Below the pieces are notes generated by a model. The model had not been told where the DNA came from and made no database searches. It was given only the letters and a program-made list of their open reading frames with translations. From an uncultured Oceanospirillaceae bacterium (GTDB taxonomy: Bacteria; Pseudomonadota; Gammaproteobacteria; Pseudomonadales; Balneatricaceae): a DNA stretch of 10,189 nucleotides. The position numbers were made by a program, and so were the translations under genes. Positions 1 to 7,183 of the stretch are shown one piece after another. Each line of letters begins with the position of its first letter. Within the stretch, counting starts at the first letter, position 1. The DNA is taken from assembly GCA_946221045.1 (NCBI GenBank), contig CAMIIY010000044.1:1-10189 (forward strand), read 5' to 3'.

Positions 1-479
1 GTTATAACCAGACCATTTCGCAACCGTATATAGTGGCCAAAATGACCGAGCTGCTGCTGGCGGCGGGGCCGCTACAGCGGGTGCTTGAAGTGGGCACAGG
101 GTCTGGTTATCAGACGGCAATACTGGCGAAACTGGTGGGTCAGCTGTATTCCGTGGAACGGATCCGGCCGTTGCAGGAAAAAGCGCGGCAGCGGCTGCAA
201 CTGTTAAAGTTGCGTAATGTGCAGTTGAAGCACAGTGATGGTGGGATGGGCTGGCCGGAAAAGGCACCTTTTGACGGTATTCTGGCGGCCTGTGCGCCGG
301 AAGAGGTACCGGAAGAATTAAAACAGCAGCTCAAGGTAGGTGGCCGTCTGATCATTCCTGTGGGTGGCAGCCGTGGACAACAGTTAAAGCTGGTTGTGCG
401 CGAAACCGAAACGGACTACACCACCGAAGTGCTTGAGGCGGTGAAGTTTGTACCACTGCTCAGTGGCGTTGTTCGTTAG
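1..479 (+). CDS. pcm: Protein-L-isoaspartate O-methyltransferase, 3' part
   Basis: Repairs spontaneously damaged proteins in the cytoplasm by methylating L-isoaspartyl residues with S-adenosylmethionine. The gene enters from outside the window: the open frame starts at base 3 and gives 158 residues beginning YNQTISQPYIVAKMTELL, which matches the conserved QTISQPY segment of the family, so roughly the first 50 residues are missing. A GTG at 33 is internal, not the start. The SAM-binding motif I (VLEVGTGSGYQ) lies at fragment residues 27-37, and the family-typical C-terminal stretch VKFVPLLSGVVR ends the protein. The post-motif region (HSDGGMGW, then ACAPEEVP) is somewhat diverged from E. coli Pcm. 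The stop is TAG. The next gene begins within 10 nt, so they are probably co-transcribed. In relatives pcm usually follows surE, which would lie just upstream of this window (inference). Confidence 0.95.
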   Translation, partial: YNQTISQPYIVAKMTELLLAAGPLQRVLEVGTGSGYQTAILAKLVGQLYSVERIRPLQEKARQRLQLLKLRNVQLKHSDGGMGWPEKAPFDGILAACAPEEVPEELKQQLKVGGRLIIPVGGSRGQQLKLVVRETETDYTTEVLEAVKFVPLLSGVVR

Positions 480-488
480 GGAGTAATG

Positions 489-1430
489 ATGCACCAGGGA
501 AAAGGCTGGCAAGCCTACGTGTGGCTTTCGTTCAAAGGTGCTCTGATGGGCGCAGCAGATGCCGTTCCGGGTGTCTCGGGAGGGACGATTGCATTTGTCA
601 GTGGTATTTATGATGAATTAATTGATTCCTTAAAGCAGATCAATCCCGCTGCGCTGGCGGTGCTCTTAAGGCAGGGGCCGCGCGCCTTCTGGTCTTATAT
701 CAATGGCACTTTCTTGCTGACCCTGCTCAGCGGTATTTTACTCAGTCTGTTTTCAGTGTCGCATCTGGTGGTTTACTGGCTTGAGCACGCCCCGCAGTTG
801 TTGTGGTCATTTTTCTTTGGGCTGGTACTGGCTTCAACGTGGCTGGTGAGTCGTGATATTCCAGCCTGGGATACACAGGCGTTGGGCATGTTTACGATAG
901 GGGCGCTTGTCGCTTATGTCATTACCACCATGGCTCCGGCCATGCTCGAACCGACACCGCTCAGTCTGTTTTTGTCCGGCATGATTGCGATCTGTGCCAT
1001 GATTTTGCCGGGTATTTCCGGAAGCTTTATTTTGCTGCTCATGGGTATGTATGGCCCGGTGATTACAGCCATTCAGGCCGTTAATATACCGGTGTTAAGT
1101 CTGTTTGCCGCTGGTTGTGTGGTCGGGTTGCTGAGCTTTTCACATCTGCTCAGCTGGCTGTTGCACCATTACCGGACACCCACTCTGGCTTTATTGTCGG
1201 GTTTTTTGTTGGGCTCGCTGAATAAGCTCTGGCCCTGGAAATACACGACGGCGTATACCATTGACCGCCACGGGGAGCAGTTACCCCTGGTGCAGCAAAA
1301 TATGTGGCCCGATGTGTTTCAGATGACAACGGGGCAGCCTGCTTATCCGTTGTATTGTCTGGGCCTTATGTTACTGGGTGGTATTCTGGTGATGCTGCTG
1401 GTCTGGCTGGATCGGAGACGGAGGGAATAA
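489..1430 (+). CDS. DUF368 membrane protein, likely undecaprenyl-phosphate translocase
   Basis: Polytopic inner-membrane protein of the DUF368 family. Numbering from the upstream ATG at 486, the hallmark GAADAVPGVSGGT segment is at residues 23-34 and a related ILPGISGS motif is at 173-180, so the protein has two similar re-entrant-type motifs, one per half. Several hydrophobic segments lie between and after them, and it ends in a basic RRRRE tail. DUF368 proteins have been reported to return the C55 undecaprenyl-phosphate carrier across the membrane for reuse in peptidoglycan and other envelope polymers. That role is family knowledge and was not shown here. Start choice: AGGGAG at 478-483 is only 2 nt from the ATG at 486 but 5 nt from the ATG at 489, so 489 (313 residues) is preferred. 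The gene sits 9 nt after pcm and 8 nt before nlpD, suggesting one operon. Confidence is high for the family and moderate for the transport role. Confidence 0.9.
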   Translation: MHQGKGWQAYVWLSFKGALMGAADAVPGVSGGTIAFVSGIYDELIDSLKQINPAALAVLLRQGPRAFWSYINGTFLLTLLSGILLSLFSVSHLVVYWLEHAPQLLWSFFFGLVLASTWLVSRDIPAWDTQALGMFTIGALVAYVITTMAPAMLEPTPLSLFLSGMIAICAMILPGISGSFILLLMGMYGPVITAIQAVNIPVLSLFAAGCVVGLLSFSHLLSWLLHHYRTPTLALLSGFLLGSLNKLWPWKYTTAYTIDRHGEQLPLVQQNMWPDVFQMTTGQPAYPLYCLGLMLLGGILVMLLVWLDRRRRE

Positions 1431-1438
1431 CCTCAATC

Positions 1439-2245
1439 ATGGGGCGTGCCTGGATTGTCTTGCTGGGGGGGATTCTGCTGATACTTCAGGGTTGCGGCAG
1501 CAGCCCCTATGTTCCAGTGACAGAGCGTTCCAGTGCGATAGCGCCTCAGCCGGCCCCGGCGACCTATGTTGTGCAGCAGGGCGATACGTTATATGCGATT
1601 GCGTTTCGCTATGGGCTGGACTTCAAAACGTTGGCCCGCATCAACCGGATTGGGAACAATTATCAGATCTATCCGGGGCAGAAGCTTAAATTACGCTCTG
1701 CCCATCCGCGCAGCAGTGGTGGCTCTATCGTTCGCGATGCATCTATTGCTCAGCAGACCGCTACTGGCACTACCTCCCGCGCTAACCAGAGCGCTGGTAA
1801 AGCGCCCACAGCCCCTGCAGAGGCCAGGCCTTCAGCTCCCGCCAAAAAATCCAGTACTGTCACTGCTGCAGGCCCAATTAAGTGGCAGTGGCCCGCATCG
1901 GGTTCGGTCATCCAGAATTTCACCACCCGTGGCAAGATCAATAAAGGGATTAATCTCGCGGGTAAAGAGGGTGACCCGGTGCATGCAGCTGCAAGCGGGC
2001 GTGTTGTTTACGCGGGTAATGGACTTTTGGGGTATGGGAATTTAGTGATCATCGATCACAATCAGCAATATCTAAGTGCGTATGCCCATAACAGTAAACT
2101 TATGGTAAAAGAGAATGATAATGTCACGGCGGGGCAGAAAATTGCGGAATTTGGGCGCACAGGTGCTGACCGAGTCATGCTGCATTTTGAAATCAGACGT
2201 GATGGTCAGCCGCTAAATCCCTTGCACTTTCTGCCGAAACGCTAA
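1439..2245 (+). CDS. nlpD: NlpD lipoprotein, LysM/M23 amidase activator
   Basis: Predicted outer-membrane lipoprotein of 268 residues that activates a periplasmic N-acetylmuramoyl-L-alanine amidase (AmiC in E. coli) during septum splitting. A hydrophobic signal peptide ends in lipobox LQGC with Cys19; the following Gly20 rather than Asp suggests outer-membrane sorting. A LysM peptidoglycan-binding domain lies at about 42-86 (TYVVQQGDTLYAIA onward), then an Ala/Ser/Pro/Thr-rich linker to about 145, then a LytM/M23 domain at about 155-265. The metal-binding residues are degenerate: the HxGxD-type motif reads N168-K-G-I-N172, and the HxH motif reads M247-L-H249. This fits a non-enzymatic activator. 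The frame is open upstream, but the ATG at 1439 gives the signal peptide directly. The nearest purine-rich SD (GAGGGA, 1421-1426) is 12 nt away, rather far. The gene precedes rpoS, whose main promoter lies inside nlpD in E. coli; I could not identify a convincing one here. Confidence 0.95.
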   Translation: MGRAWIVLLGGILLILQGCGSSPYVPVTERSSAIAPQPAPATYVVQQGDTLYAIAFRYGLDFKTLARINRIGNNYQIYPGQKLKLRSAHPRSSGGSIVRDASIAQQTATGTTSRANQSAGKAPTAPAEARPSAPAKKSSTVTAAGPIKWQWPASGSVIQNFTTRGKINKGINLAGKEGDPVHAAASGRVVYAGNGLLGYGNLVIIDHNQQYLSAYAHNSKLMVKENDNVTAGQKIAEFGRTGADRVMLHFEIRRDGQPLNPLHFLPKR

Positions 2246-2284
2246 AGGATATACCTTGTAGTTCCTCTGGAGTTGGGCATAAGT

Positions 2285-3305
2285 ATGGTTAATCTAGATA
2301 AAGACTGTGACACGGATGTGCAGGAAATGGCGCTTGAGACAGATGATCTGGACATGGAAGAGGTGTCGGATGACGCTGAGGACTTTGATGACGACGATGA
2401 GGAGGACCGAGTTTCTCAACAGTGGTCGTGGCCGGGGCAGTATGGCTCACAAAGACCTTATCAACGCCAAACACCTTGATGCCACCCAGTTATATCTTAA
2501 CGAGATAGGCTTTTCCCCGTTACTTTCCGCAGAAGAAGAAGTTTATTTTTCTCGCCGGGCACTGAAGGGTGATGAAGCGTCACGTAAGCGTATGATCGAA
2601 AGCAACCTGCGATTGGTGGTTAAGATTGCACGGCGTTACATCAACCGTGGACTAACACTGCTTGATCTGATCGAGGAGGGCAATCTTGGTCTGATCCGCG
2701 CAGTGGAAAAGTTTGACCCGGAACGTGGCTTCAGATTTTCTACCTATGCGACCTGGTGGATCCGTCAGACCATAGAGCGGGCCATCATGAACCAGACCCG
2801 CACCATTCGTTTGCCTATCCATGTGGTGAAAGAGCTGAATGTTTATCTGCGTGCTGCACGTGAGTTGGCGCAGAAGCTTGATCATGAGCCATCACCGGAA
2901 GAAATTGCACAGCTGGTGGATAAACCGGTTGAGAATGTTGAGCGGATGCTGGGGCTGAATGAGCGGGTTGGTTCAGTGGATACCCCCATGGGCAAGGACT
3001 CGGATAAATCCCTGCTGGATACGATTCCGGATTTGGATTCGTCCGACCCTGAAACCCTGCTGCAGGGCTCCAATATCAGCGGTAACCTGAATAAATGGCT
3101 GGATATGCTGCCGGAAAAACACGCCGAAGTGTTGTCTCGCCGATTTGGCTTGCGGGGTTATGAAATGAGTACGCTGGAAGAGGTGGGTCAGGAGATTGGT
3201 CTTACCCGCGAGCGCGTGAGGCAGATTCAGGTGGAGGCGTTGCGTAAGTTGCGTGAGATTGTGGAGAAAAATGGTCTAACCGGAGAGGACCTGCTTCAGC
3301 AATGA
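2285..3305 (+). CDS. rpoS: RNA polymerase sigma factor RpoS, frame interrupted near N-terminus
   Basis: Stationary-phase and general-stress sigma factor. The core is intact in one frame: [16 protein letters not shown] (region 1.2) from 2478, then region 2 ([50 protein letters not shown]), region 3 with the KLDHEPS segment, and the region 4 helix-turn-helix ([20 protein letters not shown]), ending with TGA at 3303. The expected acidic N-terminal segment is in a different frame. It runs from ATG 2285 ([15 protein letters not shown], followed by a run rich in Asp and Glu) and stops at TGA 2477-2479. Joining the two needs a +1 shift between about 2397 and 2441 and gives 339 residues, close to the 330-334 of E. 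coli and P. aeruginosa RpoS. Without a shift, an internal ATG at 2442 would give a 287-residue protein lacking region 1.1. A GTG at 2307 in the core frame encodes an implausible Arg/Met/Trp-rich leader and is not the start. GGAG at 2269-2272 may be the ribosome site for 2285. Real mutation, sequence error or internal start cannot be separated from the sequence alone. Confidence 0.9.
2397..2441 (+). other. Probable frameshift zone in rpoS
   Basis: Upstream of this stretch the frame of ATG 2285 encodes an acidic run typical of sigma-S N-termini ([11 protein letters not shown]). Downstream the frame one base later encodes [18 protein letters not shown] leading into the invariant DATQLYL. One extra base (or two missing bases) in this zone explains the change. 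Candidate spots are the GAGGAGGACC stretch near 2399-2408 and the GGGG run at 2434-2437, neither a long homopolymer. No strong programmed-frameshift signal with an upstream Shine-Dalgarno element is visible. Confidence 0.7.
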
Positions 3306-3347
3306 CGTTTTGATTTTCGGTCTCTTACCGTTTGAATATCAAACATC

Positions 3348-3383
3348 AGAAATCGCCTGCGGGCGACTTCTTCGTTTTAATTT
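3348..3383 (+). terminator. Rho-independent terminator after rpoS
   Basis: AGAA-A-TCGCC (3348-3357), loop TGCG, GGCGA-C-TTCT (3362-3371) forms a nine-pair stem with one A/C mismatch. It is followed by the T-rich tail TCGTTTTAATTT. It lies 43 nt after the rpoS stop and would end the nlpD-rpoS transcript. A smaller perfect repeat, GTTTGA-ATA-TCAAAC (3330-3344), lies just upstream in the 3' untranslated region. Confidence 0.8.
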
Positions 3384-3591
3384 CGCCAAAATTGTCGCAT
3401 TTGAAGAAGCTGGCAACATCTGTTGCCGCATAAGACAGAGTGTTGCATCCTGCTGAACTCGGCTGATTTTAAGGATTTAAATATATCTGACTGATTTGAT
3501 TGGTCTTTTATGTTTTGGTGAAAAAATAAGCAAGCTGGCATGTTATATGCTGCGTTTAATATGTCTGAAAAAAACAATAGAGATCGACGTT
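3384..3591. other. Intergenic region between rpoS and the hypothetical gene
   Basis: No convincing gene. The second half is AT-rich (3466-3580). It holds the palindrome at 3412-3427 and a possible extended -10 element (TG-T-TATATG, 3541-3549) about 45 bp before the ATG at 3592, with no good -35. A 22-codon reading frame from ATG 3561 (MSEKNNRDRRYVQTND...) overlaps the downstream gene in another frame and has no support. In Pseudomonas the sRNA RsmZ lies downstream of rpoS, but the repeated GGA loops expected of it are absent on either strand here. Confidence 0.5.
3412..3427. repeat. Perfect 16-bp palindrome GGCAACATCTGTTGCC-type
   Basis: GGCAACA (3412-3418), TC, TGTTGCC (3421-3427): seven perfect pairs with a two-base centre. 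There is no T-run after it on the forward strand and none on the reverse, so it is not a typical terminator. A two-base loop is too tight for a stable RNA hairpin unless inner pairs open, so a dimeric-protein operator is at least as likely. It lies about 165 bp upstream of the hypothetical gene. Confidence 0.5.
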
Positions 3592-3909
3592 ATGTCCAGA
3601 CTAATGACGGTTGCAAAGTTACGTGCTGAAAATAAGCAATATCAAAACACCGCGGGTGTGAGTCAGCAGAATAGCGCATTGGGTTTTATGCCGGCCTTTT
3701 GTGATACAGAAACCGGCCGGGTTGAGTTGTCCTGTTTCTCTGCCGGTATTCCGGCCCCCGTTCATCTATTGGCCGGGGTGCCTGAAGAGTGGGTTATTGC
3801 TCGCCACCTGAGCGGTGAGGTGGCGGCGATCAAAGCCTCTGTCGTGGCCGGATTTCTGCGCGACGGCGAGTTTTTTACCCGGGAGCAGGCGGCCTGTGCC
3901 GCAGGCTGA
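3592..3909 (+). CDS. Small conserved hypothetical protein
   Basis: Encodes 105 residues. I do not know the function. From memory, the central and C-terminal part (GFMPAFCDTETGRVELSCF, then PAPVHLLAGVPEEWV, then AAIKASVVAGFLRDGEFFTREQA) resembles a small uncharacterised protein seen in many proteobacteria, in which a DTETGRV stretch, a HLLDGLPDEW-like stretch and a KASVVAGF-RDG-FYTREEA tail are conserved. There is no signal peptide or membrane segment, so it is probably cytoplasmic. The three cysteines (37, 48, 102) are not arranged as a metal or Fe-S motif. The frame is open upstream to 3496, but ATG 3592 is chosen because the upstream residues look non-coding and AGAG (3579-3582) lies 9 nt before it. 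Met5 (3604) is an alternative. It occupies the place where pseudomonads carry the ferredoxin gene fdxA, in the opposite orientation to mutS. Its TGA ends at the base next to the mutS stop codon. Confidence 0.75.
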   Translation: MSRLMTVAKLRAENKQYQNTAGVSQQNSALGFMPAFCDTETGRVELSCFSAGIPAPVHLLAGVPEEWVIARHLSGEVAAIKASVVAGFLRDGEFFTREQAACAAG

Positions 3910-6480
3910 CTATTTGCACTGCTCTTTGAGTTGATAGAGTAGTTCAAGCGCCTGCCTCGGCGTCAGGTCATCGACATTGGTTTGTCGGATTGCTTTAATG
4001 GCTTTGTGTTCAGGCTGTGCGAACATATCATTCTGTACCGGCGGTGGAGGTATACTTAGTTGCGCGCCGACAGAAACATCCTGTTCCAGTTGTACCAGCT
4101 TTGCTTTTGCCTGCTGAACTACATTCAGCGGCACCCCTGCCAGTTGTGCTACCTGCAGGCCATAACTCTGGCTGGCGGGCCCTTCTTTCACTTCATGCAG
4201 AAAAACAATCAGTTCGTTGTGTTCCACTGCGGTCAGATGCACGTTAAAGACCGTGGGTAATTGGTCTGGCAGCGCGGTGAGCTCAAAGTAATGGGTTGCA
4301 AACAGGGTGAAGGCGCCGGTCTCCCGTGCCAGGTGTTCTGCGCAGGCCCAGGCCAGTGACAGGCCATCAAAGGTGCTGGTGCCACGCCCCACTTCATCCA
4401 TTAACACCAGGCTGCGTTCCGTGGCGTTATGCATGATATTGGCCGTTTCGGTCATTTCCACCATAAAGGTCGAGCGTCCGCCGGCCAGGTCGTCGGATGA
4501 GCCCATACGGGTGAAAATTCGATCCACAATGCCGATTTCTGCAGCGGAAGCCGGCACGTAGCTGCCGATGTGAGCAAGCAGGGTAATCAGTGCTGCTTGT
4601 CGCATATAGGTGGATTTACCCCCCATATTCGGGCCGGTGATGATCAGCATTCTGCGCTGCTGGTCAAGCTCCAGATCATTCGCAACAAAGGGGTCGCTCA
4701 TAACGGCTTCAACCACGGGGTGCCGTCCGCGTTGAATTTTCAGTGTGGGTGTTTCGCACAGATGAGGTGGAACATAGTCGAGGGTGATCGCCCGCTCGGC
4801 AAGGTTTTGCAACACATCAATTTCAGCAGTGGCAACCGCCGACTCCTGTAAAGCGATCAGTTGTTCCGCCAGTGTTTCAAGCAGGGCATCGTAAAGGGCT
4901 TTTTCTCGGGCTAATGCGCGGCTTTTCGCTGAGAGTGCCTTGTCTTCGAAAGTTTTCAGCTCCGGGGTGATATAGCGTTCGGCATTTTTCAGCGTTTGAC
5001 GGCGAATATAGTCGGCAGGCACCTCTGCATCCTGGGCTTTACCGATCTCGATAAAATAGCCGTGTACGCGGTTGTAACCGACCTTTAACGTGGCTATGCC
5101 CGTGCGTGCTCGTTCCTTAGCCTCGAGCTGGAGAAGATAGTCACCCGCGTTTTCGCTGATATTGCGCAGTTCGTCCAGTTCTGCGTCATAACCTTCTGCA
5201 ATGACACCGCCATCACGAATCACAACGGGTGGGTTATCTATAATGGCGCGCTGAAGCAATGCGGCAAGCTCTGGAAACTCGGTGACCTGAGTCTTGAGCT
5301 CATTGATTCTGCTGGCTGTGGTTGTACCCAGCAAGGTTTGGAGCTGAGGCAATACGTTTAAGGCGTTGCGAAGCCTTTCAAGATCCCGGGGGCGTGCTGA
5401 ACGCAGAGCAACGCGGCTGAGAATACGTTCGGTGTCGCCCACTTCGCGCAGGCATTCAGCGATGGCTTCATACTGATAACCTTCCTGTAACCACTGCAAA
5501 GCCTCCTGCCGCATCTGTAATTGATCGAGATTGCGTAAAGGGCGGTGTAGCCAGCGTCTGAGCAGGCGGCTACCCATCGGTGTGGCGCAGTGATCAATGA
5601 CCTTCGCCAGCGTATTGTCTGAACCACCTGATAGGTTTTGATCGATCTCCAGATTGCGGCGGGTAGCGGCATCCAGCAGTACACTGTCCTGGAGCTGTTC
5701 TACCTGTAAACGTTTTATGTGTGGTAGTGCTCCGCGCTGTGTATCCTTTGCGTATTGCAGCAAGCAACCTGCGGCTTTGACCGCCAGATCCAGCTGTTCG
5801 CAGCCGAATGCCAGCAGATTCTGCACCTGGAACTGCTGGCATAAGGTTTTAACGGCGCTGTCTTTTTCAAAGTGCCAGGGAGCCTGGGGTCTCAGGCCGG
5901 TTTGGCGCTGGATAATCGCTTCAATACCGTTTTCTTCTTCATACAACAGTTCTGCCGGTTTCAGGCGCTCGAGTTCAGCATTGAGAGCGCTGGCTCCCTG
6001 GATCTCCTGGACCGAGAAATGACCGGTGCTGATGTCCATGCAGGCCAGACCAAAATGTTCCTGGTGACGACACAATGCTACAAGCAGGTTATCGCGCCGC
6101 TCATCGAGAAACGCTTCATCACTGAGGGTGCCAGGCGTGATAATTCTGGCAACCGCACGTTCAACCGGACCTTTGCTCGTGGCGGGGTCACCAACCTGCT
6201 CACAAATAACAACGGATTCACCTGACTTTACCAGGCGGGCGATATAGTTTTCAGCAGCATGGTAGGGAATGCCTGCCATGGGAATCGGTTGTCCGCCTGA
6301 TTTGCCGCGGGCAGTCAGTGAGATATCCAGCAGGCGAGATGCTTTTTTTGCGTCATCGTAAAACAGCTCATAAAAATCCCCCATGCGGTAGAAAAGTAAT
6401 TGATGGGGGTGTTCGGCCTTGATGCGCAGGTACTGTTGCATCATCGGCGTGTGCTGAGCGGTGTTTGAAGCGGTATTCAC
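3910..6480 (-). CDS. mutS: DNA mismatch repair protein MutS
   Basis: Recognises base mismatches and small loops after replication, and with MutL starts strand-specific repair. It has 856 residues, against 853 in E. coli. The mismatch-reading motif GDFYE gives Phe36 and Glu38, the same numbers as in E. coli. The Walker A motif GPNMGGKST is at 616-624 and Walker B with the signature (DEVGRGTST) is at 695-703. QNDMF at 816-820 resembles a beta-clamp-binding pentapeptide, and the C-terminal [13 protein letters not shown] matches the tetramerisation segment. The start is GTG at 6480, chosen because HTPMMQQYL then begins at residue 10 exactly as in E. coli. The ribosome site is weak (AGGT about 12 nt upstream). 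The gene is transcribed against its neighbours, convergent with the hypothetical gene and divergent from pncC. Its stop is directly adjacent to the convergent stop at 3909, so its transcript must end inside the opposing gene. All key motifs are intact, so there is no sign of a mutator allele. Confidence 0.98.
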   Translation of the reverse strand: MNTASNTAQHTPMMQQYLRIKAEHPHQLLFYRMGDFYELFYDDAKKASRLLDISLTARGKSGGQPIPMAGIPYHAAENYIARLVKSGESVVICEQVGDPATSKGPVERAVARIITPGTLSDEAFLDERRDNLLVALCRHQEHFGLACMDISTGHFSVQEIQGASALNAELERLKPAELLYEEENGIEAIIQRQTGLRPQAPWHFEKDSAVKTLCQQFQVQNLLAFGCEQLDLAVKAAGCLLQYAKDTQRGALPHIKRLQVEQLQDSVLLDAATRRNLEIDQNLSGGSDNTLAKVIDHCATPMGSRLLRRWLHRPLRNLDQLQMRQEALQWLQEGYQYEAIAECLREVGDTERILSRVALRSARPRDLERLRNALNVLPQLQTLLGTTTASRINELKTQVTEFPELAALLQRAIIDNPPVVIRDGGVIAEGYDAELDELRNISENAGDYLLQLEAKERARTGIATLKVGYNRVHGYFIEIGKAQDAEVPADYIRRQTLKNAERYITPELKTFEDKALSAKSRALAREKALYDALLETLAEQLIALQESAVATAEIDVLQNLAERAITLDYVPPHLCETPTLKIQRGRHPVVEAVMSDPFVANDLELDQQRRMLIITGPNMGGKSTYMRQAALITLLAHIGSYVPASAAEIGIVDRIFTRMGSSDDLAGGRSTFMVEMTETANIMHNATERSLVLMDEVGRGTSTFDGLSLAWACAEHLARETGAFTLFATHYFELTALPDQLPTVFNVHLTAVEHNELIVFLHEVKEGPASQSYGLQVAQLAGVPLNVVQQAKAKLVQLEQDVSVGAQLSIPPPPVQNDMFAQPEHKAIKAIRQTNVDDLTPRQALELLYQLKEQCK

Positions 6481-6520
6481 AATCGGGTACTGACCTGGTA
6501 ACGCGCTGATGGGAGTGTAA

Positions 6521-6548
6521 ATTTAACAGTCTCGTTAAGCAGACTCAA
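6521..6548 (-). promoter_or_regulatory. Candidate mutS promoter
   Basis: On the reverse strand TTGAGT (6548-6543) and TTAAAT (6526-6521) are spaced 16 bp apart and lie about 40 bp upstream of the mutS GTG. Each matches the sigma-70 consensus at four of six positions, so this is a weak call made by eye. The surrounding 204-bp divergent region (6481-6684) also contains two short inverted repeats: AGTCT-N8-AGACT (6528-6545), overlapping the proposed -35, and TCAAGC-G-GCTTGA (6558-6570). No clear promoter was found for pncC on the forward strand. Confidence 0.3.
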
Positions 6549-6684
6549 AGGGTTCTATCAAGCGGCTTGAGCGCCTGCATGATGAAAAAAGAGATATTAA
6601 AAGCGAATTGTGCTGAGCCGATGCAGGAAAAAGCAGGGGACAGTGGCGTATGATGTCGGTTATCTGATCTGACGTGAGGCTGAC

Positions 6685-7164
6685 ATGATGTTTGATCTGG
6701 CTACAAAAACAGGTGAACGCCTGAAACAGACGGGAGCAATTCTGGTGACTGCTGAATCCTGTACAGGTGGCGCTGTGGCCGCGGCGATTACATCGGTTGC
6801 AGGCAGTTCTGCCTGGTTTGATTGTGGATTTGTGACGTATTCCAATTCGTCAAAAAGTCGTTTGCTGGGTGTAACGGCGGACACATTGCAGCAGCACGGT
6901 GCCGTATCTGAACCGGTGGTGGCAGAAATGGCTGAGGGAGCCCTTGCTCAGAGTGCCGCAACAATCTCAGTAGCGATCAGTGGAATTGCCGGCCCTGATG
7001 GCGGCAGTGATGAAAAACCGGTGGGTACCGTCTGGTTTGCCTGGGCTGTACAGGGTCGGCCGACAGTGACGAGTCTGTGTTTTTTCACCGGAGATCGCAC
7101 TGAAATTCAACAACAGGCGGTGACTCAGGCACTTGAAGGCGTGCTTGCTTATTTACCGACCTGA
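6685..7164 (+). CDS. pncC: Nicotinamide-nucleotide amidohydrolase PncC (CinA C-terminal type)
   Basis: Deamidates nicotinamide mononucleotide to nicotinic acid mononucleotide, feeding NAD recycling, including salvage of NMN released by NAD-dependent DNA ligase. It has 159 residues, so it is the stand-alone C-terminal domain (E. coli PncC is about 165), not the long CinA with an N-terminal molybdopterin-binding-like domain. Visible motifs are TAESCTGG (22-29, with Ser25 the proposed nucleophile), the TYSNSSKSRLLGV stretch (51-63, including Lys57), SGIAGPDGG (99-107) and KPVGTVW (111-117). The start is ATG 6685 with GAGG at 6676-6679, five nt away; Met2 at 6688 has eight nt spacing and is equally possible. 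The gene lies about 100 bp upstream of recA, as in many gammaproteobacteria where it is annotated cinA. recA has its own promoter, and no clear terminator separates the two. Confidence 0.93.
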   Translation: MMFDLATKTGERLKQTGAILVTAESCTGGAVAAAITSVAGSSAWFDCGFVTYSNSSKSRLLGVTADTLQQHGAVSEPVVAEMAEGALAQSAATISVAISGIAGPDGGSDEKPVGTVWFAWAVQGRPTVTSLCFFTGDRTEIQQQAVTQALEGVLAYLPT

Positions 7165-7183
7165 TATTTATCCGAAACCTGGC

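Noticed and set aside
33..479. GTG at 33 as the start of the methyltransferase
   Set aside because: The frame is open to base 3 and encodes the conserved QTISQPY segment upstream, so the gene is simply cut by the window edge.
1566..2045. Out-of-frame ORF inside nlpD
   Set aside because: It fully overlaps a well-recognised NlpD with clear LysM and M23 domains.
2307..2441. GTG-started N-terminal extension of the RpoS core frame
   Set aside because: The residues (many Met, Arg, Trp) do not resemble any sigma N-terminus, while the other frame is acidic and plausible.
3306..3591. RsmZ-like regulatory RNA downstream of rpoS, as in Pseudomonas
   Set aside because: Only isolated GGA triplets on either strand, with none of the repeated GGA hairpin loops needed to bind RsmA/CsrA.
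3561..3629. 22-codon ORF (MSEKNNRDRRYVQTND...) overlapping the start of the hypothetical gene
   Set aside because: Too short, no ribosome site, and it overlaps a better-supported gene in another frame.
3688..3725. CCGGCC/GGCCGG repeat as a mutS terminator on the reverse strand
   Set aside because: The six-pair arms enclose an unpaired loop and no proper T-run follows, so it is better read as coding GC content of the hypothetical gene.
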